DNA of 64,000 bases from Auricularia sp. M13 (Eukaryota > Basidiomycota > Agaricomycetes > Auriculariales > Auriculariaceae). A program made the position numbers and the translations under genes. The DNA lies in NCBI GenBank assembly GCA_037042915.1, contig CM073197.1, positions 4,340,001 to 4,404,000 of the forward strand, given 5' to 3'. The first letter of the stretch is position 1; the number at the start of each line of letters is the position of its first letter. The notes below the pieces were generated by a model, which had not been told where the DNA came from, searched no databases, and worked only from the letters and a program-made list of their open reading frames with translations. Positions 33,101-48,100 of this stretch are shown piece after piece.

Positions 33101-36100
33101 TGCCGAAGGCAGATCGTGAGACTCGTGGGACCGAGTCAGAGACATCCATACATGACCTGAGAGCTGCCGAAGACGCCGATCGGATGCACAGGAAGCCTGG
33201 GATCTGCAGGGACCGTGTCCAGACCTGATCGCAGTCTGCTGCAAGATCTGCACATGCCAAAGTGTGTCTCGCTTCGTCCCTGGCGCTCGTCGAGGCCTGA
33301 AACTTCTCTGCGCACCATGTCGGGACACTGGGGGCTCATTTGCAGGGGAAACGGCACAAAATCGCAGAATCCGAAGCCCGCCCGACGCTGTCGGACTGGC
33401 CTCGATTTGGGGGTTTGGGGGTGCGCGGCTCGGGAGCCTGTCGGTCTGCCCACCGATCGGCCGCGTTTGGCTGGCAGCAGGCAAAAGGACCCTGCCGATA
33501 GTCTGAGCATCCTCGACTTGGCCAGGAGAAAGGAAGTCCCACTCAACCGGGGCTGAATACGTTCTTCCGACTTGGTCTCGTCAGCAAGGCCGATTGGAAG
33601 AGCGTGCCCCGTCTTTCTCGGCGATCGTGATGCCGCATGTCGGATCTGCGACGAGAAAAATTCCAGCTCCCCGGAACAGTTTCAACCGTGCGAATCGGTG
33701 CACCGGTCGTGCCGCTGCGAGTGGGCCGAGGTCCCGGAAGATATTAATATGTCGCCCGGATCTCATGGTATGAGATCCAAAAGGTTCCTGCGCCACGGAA
33801 ACGAGGAAGGGGGGCTTGGCGCTGACTCGCAAAATTATGTTGGGCCCGGCAGTTCGATTGAGGGTTGGTGCCGGAATTTTGCGAGCCCCACGGCACTCTG
33901 CGTGCAAAGCGCGTTTTGGCCTTGTCCATCACTTGCCCATCATTTGTCCATCACTTGTCCGCGATTTGTCCATCATTTGTCCGACAAGAGACCGTCAAGA
34001 GCTTCCAGGGACTCCAAGCGAGAGCAGACACCCCGACAGCCATATATCTCCGGAAGGCTGACGATCGTGGCTACGCGATGGTGTCGCTACCTCGGCCGTC
34101 CGTTGCCAAAGCAACCCGGAATACCTGCCGATGTCGTGAAACCCGGACAAGGAGCCGTATCTCCGCGAGGGGTGCAGCTAAACTCGCGGGACGACGAGCG
34201 CACGCATTCTGGACGAGAGCCCAACAAATCCCGACAAATGATGGACAAATGATGGACAAGGCGGCGACAAGGAGCCGTATCTCGACGAGGAGTGCAGCCG
34301 AAACCGCGGGACGAAGACCAAACACGTTCCGGACGTGAGCCCGACCGATTGCCAACAAATGATGGACAAATGATGGACAAGGGACCGACAAGAGCCAATT
34401 GCGACCCCAGTTGGACCCCGATCGTCGGACACCCATATATCTCCGGGGAGCTCTCGCTAGGGTCTACGCGATGGTACCATTCACGAGGCTGTGCGCCGTC
34501 ATGGCAACGCGCAATTTTCGCCGATGCGACAAAATCCGAAATGGGCGACCGCAGACCCTGCCGAGGTTACCTTCCGGAGTCTTCCCGGCGTGCTGGACGA
34601 CCATCCGATGGGCGGTGCCAAAATACGAACCCTGCCGATCGAGGTTTGACTGCGCTGTGAAGTGCCGAAGGCAGATCGTGAGACTCGTGGGACCGAGTCA
34701 GAGACATCCATACATGACCTGAGAGCTGCCGAAGACGCCGATCGGATGCACAGGAAGCCTGGGATCTGCAGGGACCGTGTCCAGACCTGATCGCAGTCTG
34801 CTGCAAGATCTGCACATGCCAAAGTGTGTCTCGCTTCGTCCCTGGCGCTCGTCGAGGCCTGAAACTTCTCTGCGCACCATGTCGGGACACTGGGGGCTCA
34901 TTTGCAGGGGAAACGGCACAAAATCGCAGAATCCGAAGCCCGCCGACGCTGTCGGACTGGCCTCGATTTGGGGGTTTGGGGGGTGCGCGGCTCGGGAGCC
35001 TGTCGGTCTGCCCACCGATCGGCCGCGTTTGGCTGGCAGCAGGCAAAAGGACCCTGCCGATAGTCTGAGCATCCTCGACCTTTGGCCAGGAGAAAGGAAG
35101 TCCCACTCAACCGGGGCTGAATACGTTCTTCCGACTTGGTCTCGTCAGCAAGGCCGATTGGAAGAGCGTGCCCCGTCTTTCTCGGCGATCGTGATGCCGC
35201 ATGTCGGATCTGCGACGAGAAAAATTCCAGCTCCCGGAACAGTTTCAACCGTGCGAATCGGTGCACCGGTCGTGCCGCTGCGAGTGGGCCGAGGTCCCGG
35301 AAGATATTAATATGTCGCCCGGATCTCATGGTATGAGATCCAAAAGGTTCCTGCGCCACGGAAACGAGGAAGGGGGGCTTGGCGCTGACTCGCAAAATTA
35401 TGTTGGGCCCGGCAGTTCGATTGAGGGTTGGTGCCGGAATTTTGCGAGCCCCACGGCACTCTGCGTGCAAAGCGCGTTTTGGCCTTGTCCATCACTTGCC
35501 CATCATTTGTCCATCACTTGTCCGCGATTTGTCCATCATTTGTCCGACAAGAGACCGTCAAGAGCTTCCAGGGACTCCAAACGAGAGCAGACACCCCGAC
35601 AGCCATATATCTCCGGAAGGCTGACGATCGTGGCTACGCGATGGTGTCGCTACCTCGGCCGTCCGTTGCCAAAGCAACCCGGAATACCTGCCGATGTCGT
35701 GAAACCCGGACAAGGAGCCGTATCTCCGCGAGGGGTGCAGCTAAACTCGCGGGACGACGAGCGCACGCATTCTGGACGAGAGCCCAACAAATCCCGACAA
35801 ATGATGGACAAATGATGGACAAGGCGGCGACAAGGAGCCGTATCTCGACGAGGAGTGCAGCCGAAACCGGGGACGAAGACCAAACACGTTCCGGACGTGA
35901 GCCCGACCGATTGCCAACAAATGATGGACAAATGATGGACAAGGGACCGACAAGAGCCAATTGCGACCCCAGTTGGACCCCGATCGTCGGACACCCATAT
36001 ATCTCCGGGGAGCTCTCGCTAGGGTCTACGCGATGGTACCATTCACGAGGCTGTGCGCCGTCATGGCAACGCGCAATTTTCGCCGATGCGACAAAATCCG

Positions 36101-39100
36101 AAATGGGCGACCGCAGACCCTGCCGAGGTTACCTTCCGGAGTCTTCCCGGCGTGCTGGACGACCATCCGATGGGCGGTGCCAAAATACGAACCCTGCCGA
36201 TCGAGGTTTGACTGCGCTGTGAAGTGCCGAAGGCAGATCGTGAGACTCGTGGGACCGAGTCAGAGACATCCATACATGACCTGAGAGCTGCCGAAGACGC
36301 CGATCGGATGCACAGGAAGCCTGGGATCTGCAGGGACCGTGTCCAGACCTGATCGCAGTCTGCTGCAAGATCTGCACATGCCAAAGTGTGTCTCGCTTCG
36401 TCCCTGGCGCTCGTCGAGGCCTGAAACTTCTCTGCGCACCATGTCGGGACACTGGGGGCTCATTTGCAGGGGAAACGGCACAAAATCGCAGAATCCGAAG
36501 CCCGCCGACGCTGTCGGACTGGCCTCGATTTGGGGGTTTGGGGGGTGCGCGGCTCGGGAGCCTGTCGGTCTGCCCACCGATCGGCCGCGTTTGGCTGGCA
36601 GCAGGCAAAAGGACCCTGCCGATAGTCTGAGCATCCTCGACCTTTGGCCAGGAGAAAGGAAGTCCCACTCAACCGGGGCTGAATACGTTCTTCCGACTTG
36701 GTCTCGTCAGCAAGGCCGATTGGAAGAGCGTGCCCCGTCTTTCTCGGCGATCGTGATGCCGCATGTCGGATCTGCGACGAGAAAAATTCCAGCTCCCGGA
36801 ACAGTTTCAACCGTGCGAATCGGTGCACCGGTCGTGCCGCTGCGAGTGGGCCGAGGTCCCGGAAGATATTAATATGTCGCCCGGATCTCATGGTATGAGA
36901 TCCAAAAGGTTCCTGCGCCACGGAAACGAGGAAGGGGGGCTTGGCGCTGACTCGCAAAATTATGTTGGGCCCGGCAGTTCGATTGAGGGTTGGTGCCGGA
37001 ATTTTGCGAGCCCCACGGCACTCTGCGTGCAAAGCGCGTTTTGGCCTTGTCCATCACTTGCCCATCATTTGTCCATCACTTGTCCGCGATTTGTCCATCA
37101 TTTGTCCGACAAGAGACCGTCAAGAGCTTCCAGGGACTCCAAACGAGAGCAGACACCCCGACAGCCATATATCTCCGGAAGGCTGACGATCGTGGCTACG
37201 CGATGGTGTCGCTACCTCGGCCGTCCGTTGCCAAAGCAACCCGGAATACCTGCCGATGTCGTGAAACCCGGACAAGGAGCCGTATCTCCGCGAGGGGTGC
37301 AGCTAAACTCGCGGGACGACGAGCGCACGCATTCTGGACGAGAGCCCAACAAATCCCGACAAATGATGGACAAATGATGGACAAGGCGGCGACAAGGAGC
37401 CGTATCTCGACGAGGAGTGCAGCCGAAACCGCGGGGACGAAGACCAAACACGTTCCGGACGTGAGCCCGACCGATTGCCAACAAATGATGGACAAATGAT
37501 GGACAAGGGACCGACAAGAGCCAATTGCGACCCCAGTTGGACCCCGATCGTCGGACACCCATATATCTCCGGGGAGCTCTCGCTAGGGTCTACGCGATGG
37601 TACCATTCACGAGGCTGTGCGCCGTCATGGCAACGCGCAATTTTCGCCGATGCGACAAAATCCGAAATGGGCGACCGCAGACCCTGCCGAGGTTACCTTC
37701 CGGAGTCTTCCCGGCGTGCTGGACGACCATCCGATGGGCGGTGCCAAAATACGAACCCTGCCGATCGAGGTTTGACTGCGCTGTGAAGTGCCGAAGGCAG
37801 ATCGTGAGACTCGTGGGACCGAGTCAGAGACATCCATACATGACCTGAGAGCTGCCGAAGACGCCGATCGGATGCACAGGAAGCCTGGGATCTGCAGGGA
37901 CCGTGTCCAGACCTGATCGCAGTCTGCTGCAAGATCTGCACATGCCAAAGTGTGTCTCGCTTCGTCCCTGGCGCTCGTCGAGGCCTGAAACTTCTCTGCG
38001 CACCATGTCGGGACACTGGGGGCTCATTTGCAGGGGAAACGGCACAAAATCGCAGAATCCGAAGCCCGCCGACGCTGTCGGACTGGCCTCGATTTGGGGG
38101 TTTGGGGGGTGCGCGGCTCGGGAGCCTGTCGGTCTGCCCACCGATCGGCCGCGTTTGGCTGGCAGCAGGCAAAAGGACCCTGCCGATAGTCTGAGCATCC
38201 TCGACCTTTGGCCAGGAGAAAGGAAGTCCCACTCAACCGGGGCTGAATACGTTCTTCCGACTTGGTCTCGTCAGCAAGGCCGATTGGAAGAGCGTGCCCC
38301 GTCTTTCTCGGCGATCGTGATGCCGCATGTCGGATCTGCGACGAGAAAAATTCCAGCTCCCCGGAACAGTTTCAACCGTGCGAATCGGTGCACCGGTCGT
38401 GCCGCTGCGAGTGGGCCGAGGTCCCGGAAGATATTAATATGTCGCCCGGATCTCATGGTATGAGATCCAAAAGGTTCCTGCGCCACGGAAACGAGGAAGG
38501 GGGGCTTGGCGCTGACTCGCAAAATTATGTTGGGCCCGGCAGTTCGATTGAGGGTTGGTGCCGGAATTTTGCGAGCCCCACGGCACTCTGCGTGCAAAGC
38601 GCGTTTTGGCCTTGTCCATCACTTGCCCATCATTTGTCCATCACTTGTCCGCGATTTGTCCATCATTTGTCCGACAAGAGACCGTCAAGAGCTTCCAGGG
38701 ACTCCAAACGAGAGCAGACACCCCGACAGCCATATATCTCCGGAAGGCTGACGATCGTGGCTACGCGATGGTGTCGCTACCTCGGCCGTCCGTTGCCAAA
38801 GCAACCCGGAATACCTGCCGATGTCGTGAAACCCGGACAAGGAGCCGTATCTCCGCGAGGGGTGCAGCTAAACTCGCGGGACGACGAGCGCACGCATTCT
38901 GGACGAGAGCCCAACAAATCCCCGACAAATGATGGACAAATGATGGACAAGGCGGCGACAAGGAGCCGTATCTCGACGAGGAGTGCAGCCGAAACCGCGG
39001 GACGAAGACCAAACACGTTCCGAGACGTGAGCCCGACCGATTGCCAACAAATGATGGACAAATGATGGACAAGGGACCGACAAGAGCCAATTGCGACCCC

Positions 39101-42100
39101 AGTTGGACCCCGATCGTCGGACACCCATATATCTCCGGGGAGCTCTCGCTAGGGTCTACGCGATGGTACCATTCACGAGGCTGTGCGCCGTCATGGCAAC
39201 GCGCAATTTTCGCCGATGCGACAAAATCCGAAATGGGCGACCGCAGACCCTGCCGAGGTTACCTTCCGGAGTCTTCCCGGCGTGCTGGACGACCATCCGA
39301 TGGGCGGTGCCAAAATACGAACCCTGCCGATCGAGGTTTGACTGCGCTGTGAAGTGCCGAAGGCAGATCGTGAGACTCGTGGGACCGAGTCAGAGACATC
39401 CATACATGACCTGAGAGCTGCCGAAGACGCCGATCGGATGCACAGGAAGCCTGGGATCTGCAGGGACCGTGTCCAGACCTGATCGCAGTCTGCTGCAAGA
39501 TCTGCACATGCCAAAGTGTGTCTCGCTTCGTCCCTGGCGCTCGTCGAGGCCTGAAACTTCTCTGCGCACCATGTCGGGACACTGGGGGCTCATTTGCAGG
39601 GGAAACGGCACAAAATCGCAGAATCCGAAGCCCGCCGACGCTGTCGGACTGGCCTCGATTTGGGGGTTTGGGGGGTGCGCGGCTCGGGAGCCTGTCGGTC
39701 TGCCCACCGATCGGCCGCGTTTGGCTGGCAGCAGGCAAAAGGACCCTGCCGATAGTCTGAGCATCCTCGACCTTTGGCCAGGAGAAAGGAAGTCCCACTC
39801 AACCGGGGCTGAATACGTTCTTCCGACTTGGTCTCGTCAGCAAGGCCGATTGGAAGAGCGTGCCCCGTCTTTCTCGGCGATCGTGATGCCGCATGTCGGA
39901 TCTGCGACGAGAAAATTCCAGCTCCCCGGAACAGTTTCAACCGTGCGAATCGGTGCACCGGTCGTGCCGCTGCGAGTGGGCCGAGGTCCCGGAAGATATT
40001 AATATGTCGCCCGGATCTCATGGTATGAGATCCAAAAGGTTCCTGCGCCACGGAAACGAGGAAGGGGGGCTTGGCGCTGACTCGCAAAATTATGTTGGGC
40101 CCGGCAGTTCGATTGAGGGTTGGTGCCGGAATTTTGCGAGCCCCACGGCACTCTGCGTGCAAAGCGCGTTTTGGCCTTGTCCATCACTTGCCCATCATTT
40201 GTCCATCACTTGTCCGCGATTTGTCCATCATTTGTCCGACAAGAGACCGTCAAGAGCTTCCAGGGACTCCAAACGAGAGCAGACACCCCGACAGCCATAT
40301 ATCTCCGGAAGGCTGACGATCGTGGCTACGCGATGGTGTCGCTACCTCGGCCGTCCGTTGCCAAAGCAACCCGGAATACCTGCCGATGTCGTGAAACCCG
40401 GACAAGGAGCCGTATCTCCGCGAGGGGTGCAGCTAAACTCGCGGGACGACGAGCGCACGCATTCTGGACGAGAGCCCAACAAATCCCCGACAAATGATGG
40501 ACAAATGATGGACAAGGCGGCGACAAGGAGCCGTATCTCGACGAGGAGTGCAGCCGAAACCGCGGGACGAAGACCAAACACGTTCCGGACGTGAGCCCGA
40601 CCGATTGCCAACAAATGATGGACAAATGATGGACAAGGGACCGACAAGAGCCAATTGCGACCCCAGTTGGACCCCGATCGTCGGACACCCATATATCTCC
40701 GGGGAGCTCTCGCTAGGGTCTACGCGATGGTACCATTCACGAGGCTGTGCGCCGTCATGGCAACGCGCAATTTTCGCCGATGCGACAAAATCCGAAATGG
40801 GCGACCGCAGACCCTGCCGAGGTTACCTTCCGGAGTCTTCCCGGCGTGCTGGACGACCATCCGATGGGCGGTGCCAAAATACGAACCCTGCCGATCGAGG
40901 TTTGACTGCGCTGTGAAGTGCCGAAGGCAGATCGTGAGACTCGTGGGACCGAGTCAGAGACATCCATACATGACCTGAGAGCTGCCGAAGACGCCGATCG
41001 GATGCACAGGAAGCCTGGGATCTGCAGGGACCGTGTCCAGACCTGATCGCAGTCTGCTGCAAGATCTGCACATGCCAAAGTGTGTCTCGCTTCGTCCCTG
41101 GCGCTCGTCGAGGCCTGAAACTTCTCTGCGCACCATGTCGGGACACTGGGGGCTCATTTGCAGGGGAAACGGCACAAAATCGCAGAATCCGAAGCCCGCC
41201 CGACGCTGTCGGACTGGCCTCGATTTGGGGGTTTGGGGGTGCGCGGCTCGGGAGCCTGTCGGTCTGCCCACCGATCGGCCGTGTTTGGCTGGCAGCAGGC
41301 AAAAGGACCCTGCCGATAGTCTGAGCATCCTCGACCTTTGGCCAGGAGAAAGGAAGTCCCACTCAACCGGGGCTGAATACGTTCTTCCGACTTGGTCTCG
41401 TCAGCAAGGCCGATTGGAAGAGCGTGCCCCGTCTTTCTCGGCGATCGTGATGCCGCATGTCGGATCTGCGACGAGAAAAATTCCAGCTCCCGGAACAGTT
41501 TCAACCGTGCGAATCGGTGCACCGGTCGTGCCGCTGCGAGTGGGCCGAGGTCCCGGAAGATATTAATATGTCGCCCGGATCTCATGGTATGAGATCCAAA
41601 AGGTTCCTGCGCCACGGAAACGAGGAAGGGGGCTTGGCGCTGACTCGCAAAATTATGTTGGGCCCGGCAGTTCGATTGAGGGTTGGTGCCGGAATTTTGC
41701 GAGCCCCACGGCACTCTGCGTGCAAAGCGCGTTTTGGCCTTGTCCATCACTTGCCCATCATTTGTCCATCACTTGTCCGCGATTTGTCCATCATTTGTCC
41801 GACAAGAGACCGTCAAGAGCTTCCAGGGACTCCAAACGAGAGCAGACACCCCGACAGCCATATATCTCCGGAAGGCTGACGATCGTGGCTACGCGATGGT
41901 GTCGCTACCTCGGCCGTCCGTTGCCAAAGCAACCCGGAATACCTGCCGATGTCGTGAAACCCGGACAAGGAGCCGTATCTCCGCGAGGGGTGCAGCTAAA
42001 CTCGCGGGACGACGAGCGCACGCATTCTGGACGAGAGCCCAACAAATCCCGACAAATGATGGACAAATGATGGACAAGGCGGCGACAAGGAGCCGTATCT

Positions 42101-45100
42101 CGACGAGGAGTGCAGCCGAAACCGCGGGACGAAGACCAAACACGTTCCAGACGTGAGCCCGACCGATTGCCAACAAATGATGGACAAATGATGGACAAGG
42201 GACCGACAAGAGCCAATTGCGACCCCAGTTGGACCCCGATCGTCGGACACCCATATATCTCCGGGGAGCTCTCGCGAGGGTCTACGCGATGGTACCATTC
42301 ACGAGGCTGTGCGCCGTCATGGCAACGCGCAATTTTCGCCGATGCGACAAAATCCGAAATGGGCGACCGCAGACCCTGCCGAGGTTACCTTCCGGAGTCT
42401 TCCCGGCGTGCTGGACGACCATCCGATGGGCGGTGCCAAAATACGAACCCTGCCGATCGAGGTTTGACTGCGCTGTGAAGTGCCGAAGGCAGATCGTGAG
42501 ACTCGTGGGACCGAGTCAGAGACATCCATACATGACCTGAGAGCTGCCGAAGACGCCGATCGGATGCACAGGAAGCCTGGGATCTGCAGGGACCGTGTCC
42601 AGACCTGATCGCAGTCTGCTGCAAGATCTGCACATGCCAAAGTGTGTCTCGCTTCGTCCCTGGCGCTCGTCGAGGCCTGAAACTTCTCTGCGCACCATGT
42701 CGGGACACTGGGGGCTCATTTGCAGGGGAAACGGCACAAAATCGCAGAATCCGAAGCCCGCCGACGCTGTCGGACTGGCCTCGATTTGGGGGTTTGGGGG
42801 GTGCGCGGCTCGGGAGCCTGTCGGTCTGCCCACCGATCGGCCGTGTTTGGCTGGCAGCAGGCAAAGGACCCTGCCGATAGTCTGAGCATCCTCGACCTTT
42901 GGCCAGGAGAAAGGAAGTCCCACTCAACCGGGGCTGAATACGTTCTTCCGACTTGGTCTCGTCAGCAAGGCCGATTGGAAGAGCGTGCCCCGTCTTTCTC
43001 GGCGATCGTGATGCCGCATGTCGGATCTGCGACGAGAAAAATTCCAGCTCCCGGAACAGTTTCAACCGTGCGAATCGGTGCACCGGTCGTGCCGCTGCGA
43101 GTGGGCCGAGGTCCCGGAAGATATTAATATGTCGCCCGGATCTCATGGTATGAGATCCAAAAGGTTCCTGCGCCACGGAAACGAGGAAGGGGGCTTGGCG
43201 CTGACTCGCAAAATTATGTTGGGCCCGGCAGTTCGATTGAGGGTTGGTGCCGGAATTTTGCGAGCCCCACGGCACTCTGCGTGCAAAGCGCGTTTTGGCC
43301 TTGTCCATCACTTGCCCATCATTTGTCCATCACTTGTCCGCGATTTGTCCATCATTTGTCCGACAAGAGACCGTCAAGAGCTTCCAGGGACTCCAAACGA
43401 GAGCAGACACCCCGACAGCCATATATCTCCGGAAGGCTGACGATCGTGGCTACGCGATGGTGTCGCTACCTCGGCCGTCCGTTGCCAAAGCAACCCGGAA
43501 TACCTGCCGATGTCATGAAACCCGGACAAGGAGCCGTATCTCCGCGAGGGGTGCAGCTAAACTCGCGGGACGACGAGCGCACGCATTCTGGACGAGAGCC
43601 CAACAAATCCCCGACAAATGATGGACAAATGATGGACAAGGCGTCGACAAGGAGCCGTATCTCGACGAGGAGTGCAGCCGAAACCGCGGGACGAAGACCA
43701 AACACGTTCCAGACGTGAGCCCGACCGATTGCCAACAAATGATGGACAAATGATGGACAAGGGACCGACAAGAGCCAATTGCGACCCCAGTTGGACCCCG
43801 ATCGTCGGACACCCATATATCTCCGGGGAGCTCTCGCGAGGGTCTACGCGATGGTACCATTCACGAGGCTGTGCGCCGTCATGGCAACGCGCAATTTTCG
43901 CCGATGCGACAAAATCCGAAATGGGCGACCGCAGACCCTGCCGAGGTTACCTTCCGGAGTCTTCCCGGCGTGCTGGACGACCATCCGATGGGCGGTGCCA
44001 AAATACGAACCCTGCCGATCGAGGTTTGACTGCGCTGTGAAGTGCCGAAGGCAGATCGTGAGACTCGTGGGACCGAGTCAGAGACATCCATACATGACCT
44101 GAGAGCTGCCGAAGACGCCGATCGGATGCACAGGAAGCCTGGGATCTGCAGGGACCGTGTCCAGACCTGATCGCAGTCTGCTGCAAGATCTGCACATGCC
44201 AAAGTGTGTCTCGCTTCGTCCCTGGCGCTCGTCGAGGCCTGAAACTTCTCTGCGCACCATGTCGGGACACTGGGGGCTCATTTGCAGGGGAAACGGCACA
44301 AAATCGCAGAATCCGAAGCCCGCCGACGCTGTCGGACTGGCCTCGATTTGGGGGGTTTGGGGGTGCGCGGCTCAGGGAGCCTGTCGGTCTGCCCACCGAT
44401 CGGCCGTGTTTGGCTGGCAGCAGGCAAAGGACCCTGCCGATAGTCTGAGCATCCTCGACCTTTGGCCAGGAGAAAGGAAGTCCCACTCAACCGGGGCTGA
44501 ATACGTTCTTCCGACTTGGTCTCGTCAGCAAGGCCGATTGGAAGAGCGTGCCCCGTCTTTCTCGGCGATCGTGATGCCGCATGTCGGATCTGCGACGAGA
44601 AAAATTCCAGCTCCCCGGAACAGTTTCAACCGTGCGAATCGGTGCACCGGTCGTGCCGCTGCGAGTGGGCCGAGGTCCCGGAAGATATTAATATGTCGCC
44701 CGGATCTCATGGTATGAGATCCAAAAGGTTCCTGCGCCACGGAAACGAGGAAGGGGGGCTTGGCGCTGACTCGCAAAATTATGTTGGGCCCGGCAGTTCG
44801 ATTGAGGGTTGGTGCCGGAATTTTGCGAGCCCCACGGCACTCTGCGTGCAAAGCGCGTTTTGGCCTTGTCCATCACTTGCCCATCATTTGTCCATCACTT
44901 GTCCGCGATTTGTCCATCATTTGTCCGACAAGAGACCGTCAAGAGCTTCCAGGGACTCCAAACGAGAGCAGACACCCCGACAGCCATATATCTCCGGAAG
45001 GCTGACGATCGTGGCTACGCGATGGTGTCGCTACCTCGGCCGTCCGTTGCCAAAGCAACCCGGAATACCTGCCGATGTCATGAAACCCGGACAAGGAGCC

Positions 45101-48100
45101 GTATCTCCGCGAGGGGTGCAGCTAAACTCGCGGGACGACGAGCGCACGCATTCTGGACGAGAGCCCAACAAATCCCCGACAAATGATGGACAAATGATGG
45201 ACAAGGCGTCGACAAGGAGCTGTATCTCGACGAGGAGTGCAGCCGAAACCGCGGGACGAAGACCAAACACGTTCCAGACGTGAGCCCGACCGATTGCCAA
45301 CAAATGATGGACAAATGATGGACAAGGGACCGACAAGAGCCAATTGCGACCCCAGTTGGACCCCGATCGTCGGACACCCATATATCTCCGGGGAGCTCTC
45401 GCGAGGGTCTACGCGATGGTACCATTCACGAGGCTGTGCGCCGTCATGGCAACGCGCAATTTTCGCCGATGCGACAAAATCCGAAATGGGCGACCGCAGA
45501 CCCTGCCGAGGTTACCTTCCGGAGTCTTCCCGGCGTGCTGGACGACCATCCGATGGGCGGTGCCAAAATACGAACCCTGCCGATCGAGGTTTGACTGCGC
45601 TGTGAAGTGCCGAAGGCAGATCGTGAGACTCGTGGGACCGAGTCAGAGACATCCATACATGACCTGAGAGCTGCCGAAGACGCCGATCGGATGCACAGGA
45701 AGCCTGGGATCTGCAGGGACCGTGTCCAGACCTGATCGCAGTCTGCTGCAAGATCTGCACATGCCAAAGTGTGTCTCGCTTCGTCCCTGGCGCTCGTCGA
45801 GGCCTGAAACTTCTCTGCGCACCATGTCGGGACACTGGGGGCTCATTTGCAGGGGAAACGGCACAAAATCGCAGAATCCGAAGCCCGCCGACGCTGTCGG
45901 ACTGGCCTCGATTTGGGGGGTTTGGGGGTGCGCGGCTCAGGGAGCCTGTCGGTCTGCCCACCGATCGGCCGTGTTTGGCTGGCAGCAGGCAAAGGACCCT
46001 GCCGATAGTCTGAGCATCCTCGACCTTTGGCCAGGAGAAAGGAAGTCCCACTCAACCGGGGCTGAATACGTTCTTCCGACTTGGTCTCGTCAGCAAGGCC
46101 GATTGGAAGAGCGTGCCCCGTCTTTCTCGGCGATCGTGATGCCGCATGTCGGATCTGCGACGAGAAAAATTCCAGCTCCCGGAACAGTTTCAACCGTGCG
46201 AATCGGTGCACCGGTCGTGCCGCTGCGAGTGGGCCGAGGTCCCGGAAGATATTAATATGTCGCCCGGATCTCATGGTATGAGATCCAAAAGGTTCCTGCG
46301 CCACGGAAACGAGGAAGGGGGCTTGGCGCTGACTCGCAAAATTATGTTGGGCCCGGCAGTTCGATTGAGGGTTGGTGCCGGAATTTTGCGAGCCCCACGG
46401 CACTCTGCGTGCAAAGCGCGTTTTGGCCTTGTCCATCACTTGCCCATCATTTGTCCATCACTTGTCCGCGATTTGTCCATCATTTGTCCGACAAGAGACC
46501 GTCAAGAGCTTCCAGGGACTCCAAACGAGCAGACACCCCGACAGCCATATATCTCCGGAAGGCTGACGATCGTGGCTACGCGATGGTGTCGCTACCTCGG
46601 CCGTCCGTTGCCAAAGCAACCCGGAATACCTGCCGATGTCATGAAACCCGGACAAGGAGCCGTATCTCCGCGAGGGGTGCAGCTAAACTCGCGGGACGAC
46701 GAGCGCACGCATTCTGGACGAGAGCCCAACAAATCCCCGACAAATGATGGACAAATGATGGACAAGGCGTCGACAAGGAGCTGTATCTCGACGAGGAGTG
46801 CAGCCGAAACCGCGGGACGAAGACCAAACACGTTCCAGACGTGAGCCCGACCGATTGCCAACAAATGATGGACAAATGATGGACAAGGGACCGACAAGAG
46901 CCAATTGCGACCCCAGTTGGACCCCGATCGTCGGACACCCATATATCTCCGGGGAGCTCTCGCGAGGGTCTACGCGATGGTACCATTCACGAGGCTGTGC
47001 GCCGTCATGGTAACGCGCAATTTTCGCCGATGCGACAAAATCCGAAATGGGCGACCGCAGACCCTGCCGAGGTTACCTTCCGGAGTCTTCCCGGCGTGCT
47101 GGACGACCATCCGATGGGCGGTGCCAAAATACGAACCCTGCCGATCGAGGTTTGACTGCGCTGTGAAGTGCCGAAGGCAGATCGTGAGACTCGTGGGACC
47201 GAGTCAGAGACATCCATACATGACCTGAGAGCTGCCGAAGACGCCGATCGGATGCACAGGAAGCCTGGGATCTGCAGGGACCGTGTCCAGACCTGATCGC
47301 AGTCTGCTGCAAGATCTGCACATGCCAAAGTGTGTCTCGCTTCGTCCCTGGCGCTCGTCGAGGCCTGAAACTTCTCTGCGCACCATGTCGGGACACTGGG
47401 GGCTCATTTGCAGGGGAAACGGCACAAAATCGCAGAATCCGAAGCCCGCCGACGCTGTCGGACTGGCCTCGATTTGGGGGTTTGGGGGTGCGCGGCTCGG
47501 GAGCCTGTCGGTCTGCCCACCGATCGGCGTGTTTGGCTGGCAGCAGGCAAAAGGACCCTGCCGATAGTCTGAGCATCCTCGACCTTTGGCCAGGAGAAAT
47601 GAAGTCCCACTCAACCGGGGCTGAATACGTTCTTCCGACTTGGTCTCGTCAGCAAGGCCGATTGGAAGAGCGTGCCCCGTCTTTCTCGGCGATCGTGATG
47701 CCGCATGTCGGATCTGCGACGAGAAAAATTCCAGCTCCCCGGAACAGTTTCAACCGTGCGAATCGGTGCACCGGTCGTGCCGCTGCGAGTGGGCCGAGGT
47801 CCCGGAAGATATTAATATGTCGCCCGGATCTCATGGTATGAGATCCAAAAGGTTCCTGCGCCACGGAAACGAGGAAGGGGGGCTTGGCGCTGACTCGCAA
47901 AATTATGTTGGGCCCGGCAGTTCGATTGAGGGTTGGTGCCGGAATTTTGCGAGCCCCACGGCACTCTGCGTGCAAAGCGCGTTTTGGCCTTGTCCATCAC
48001 TTGCCCATCATTTGTCCATCACTTGTCCGCGATTTGTCCATCATTTGTCCGACAAGAGACCGTCAAGAGCTTCCAGGGACTCCAAACGAGAGCAGACACC

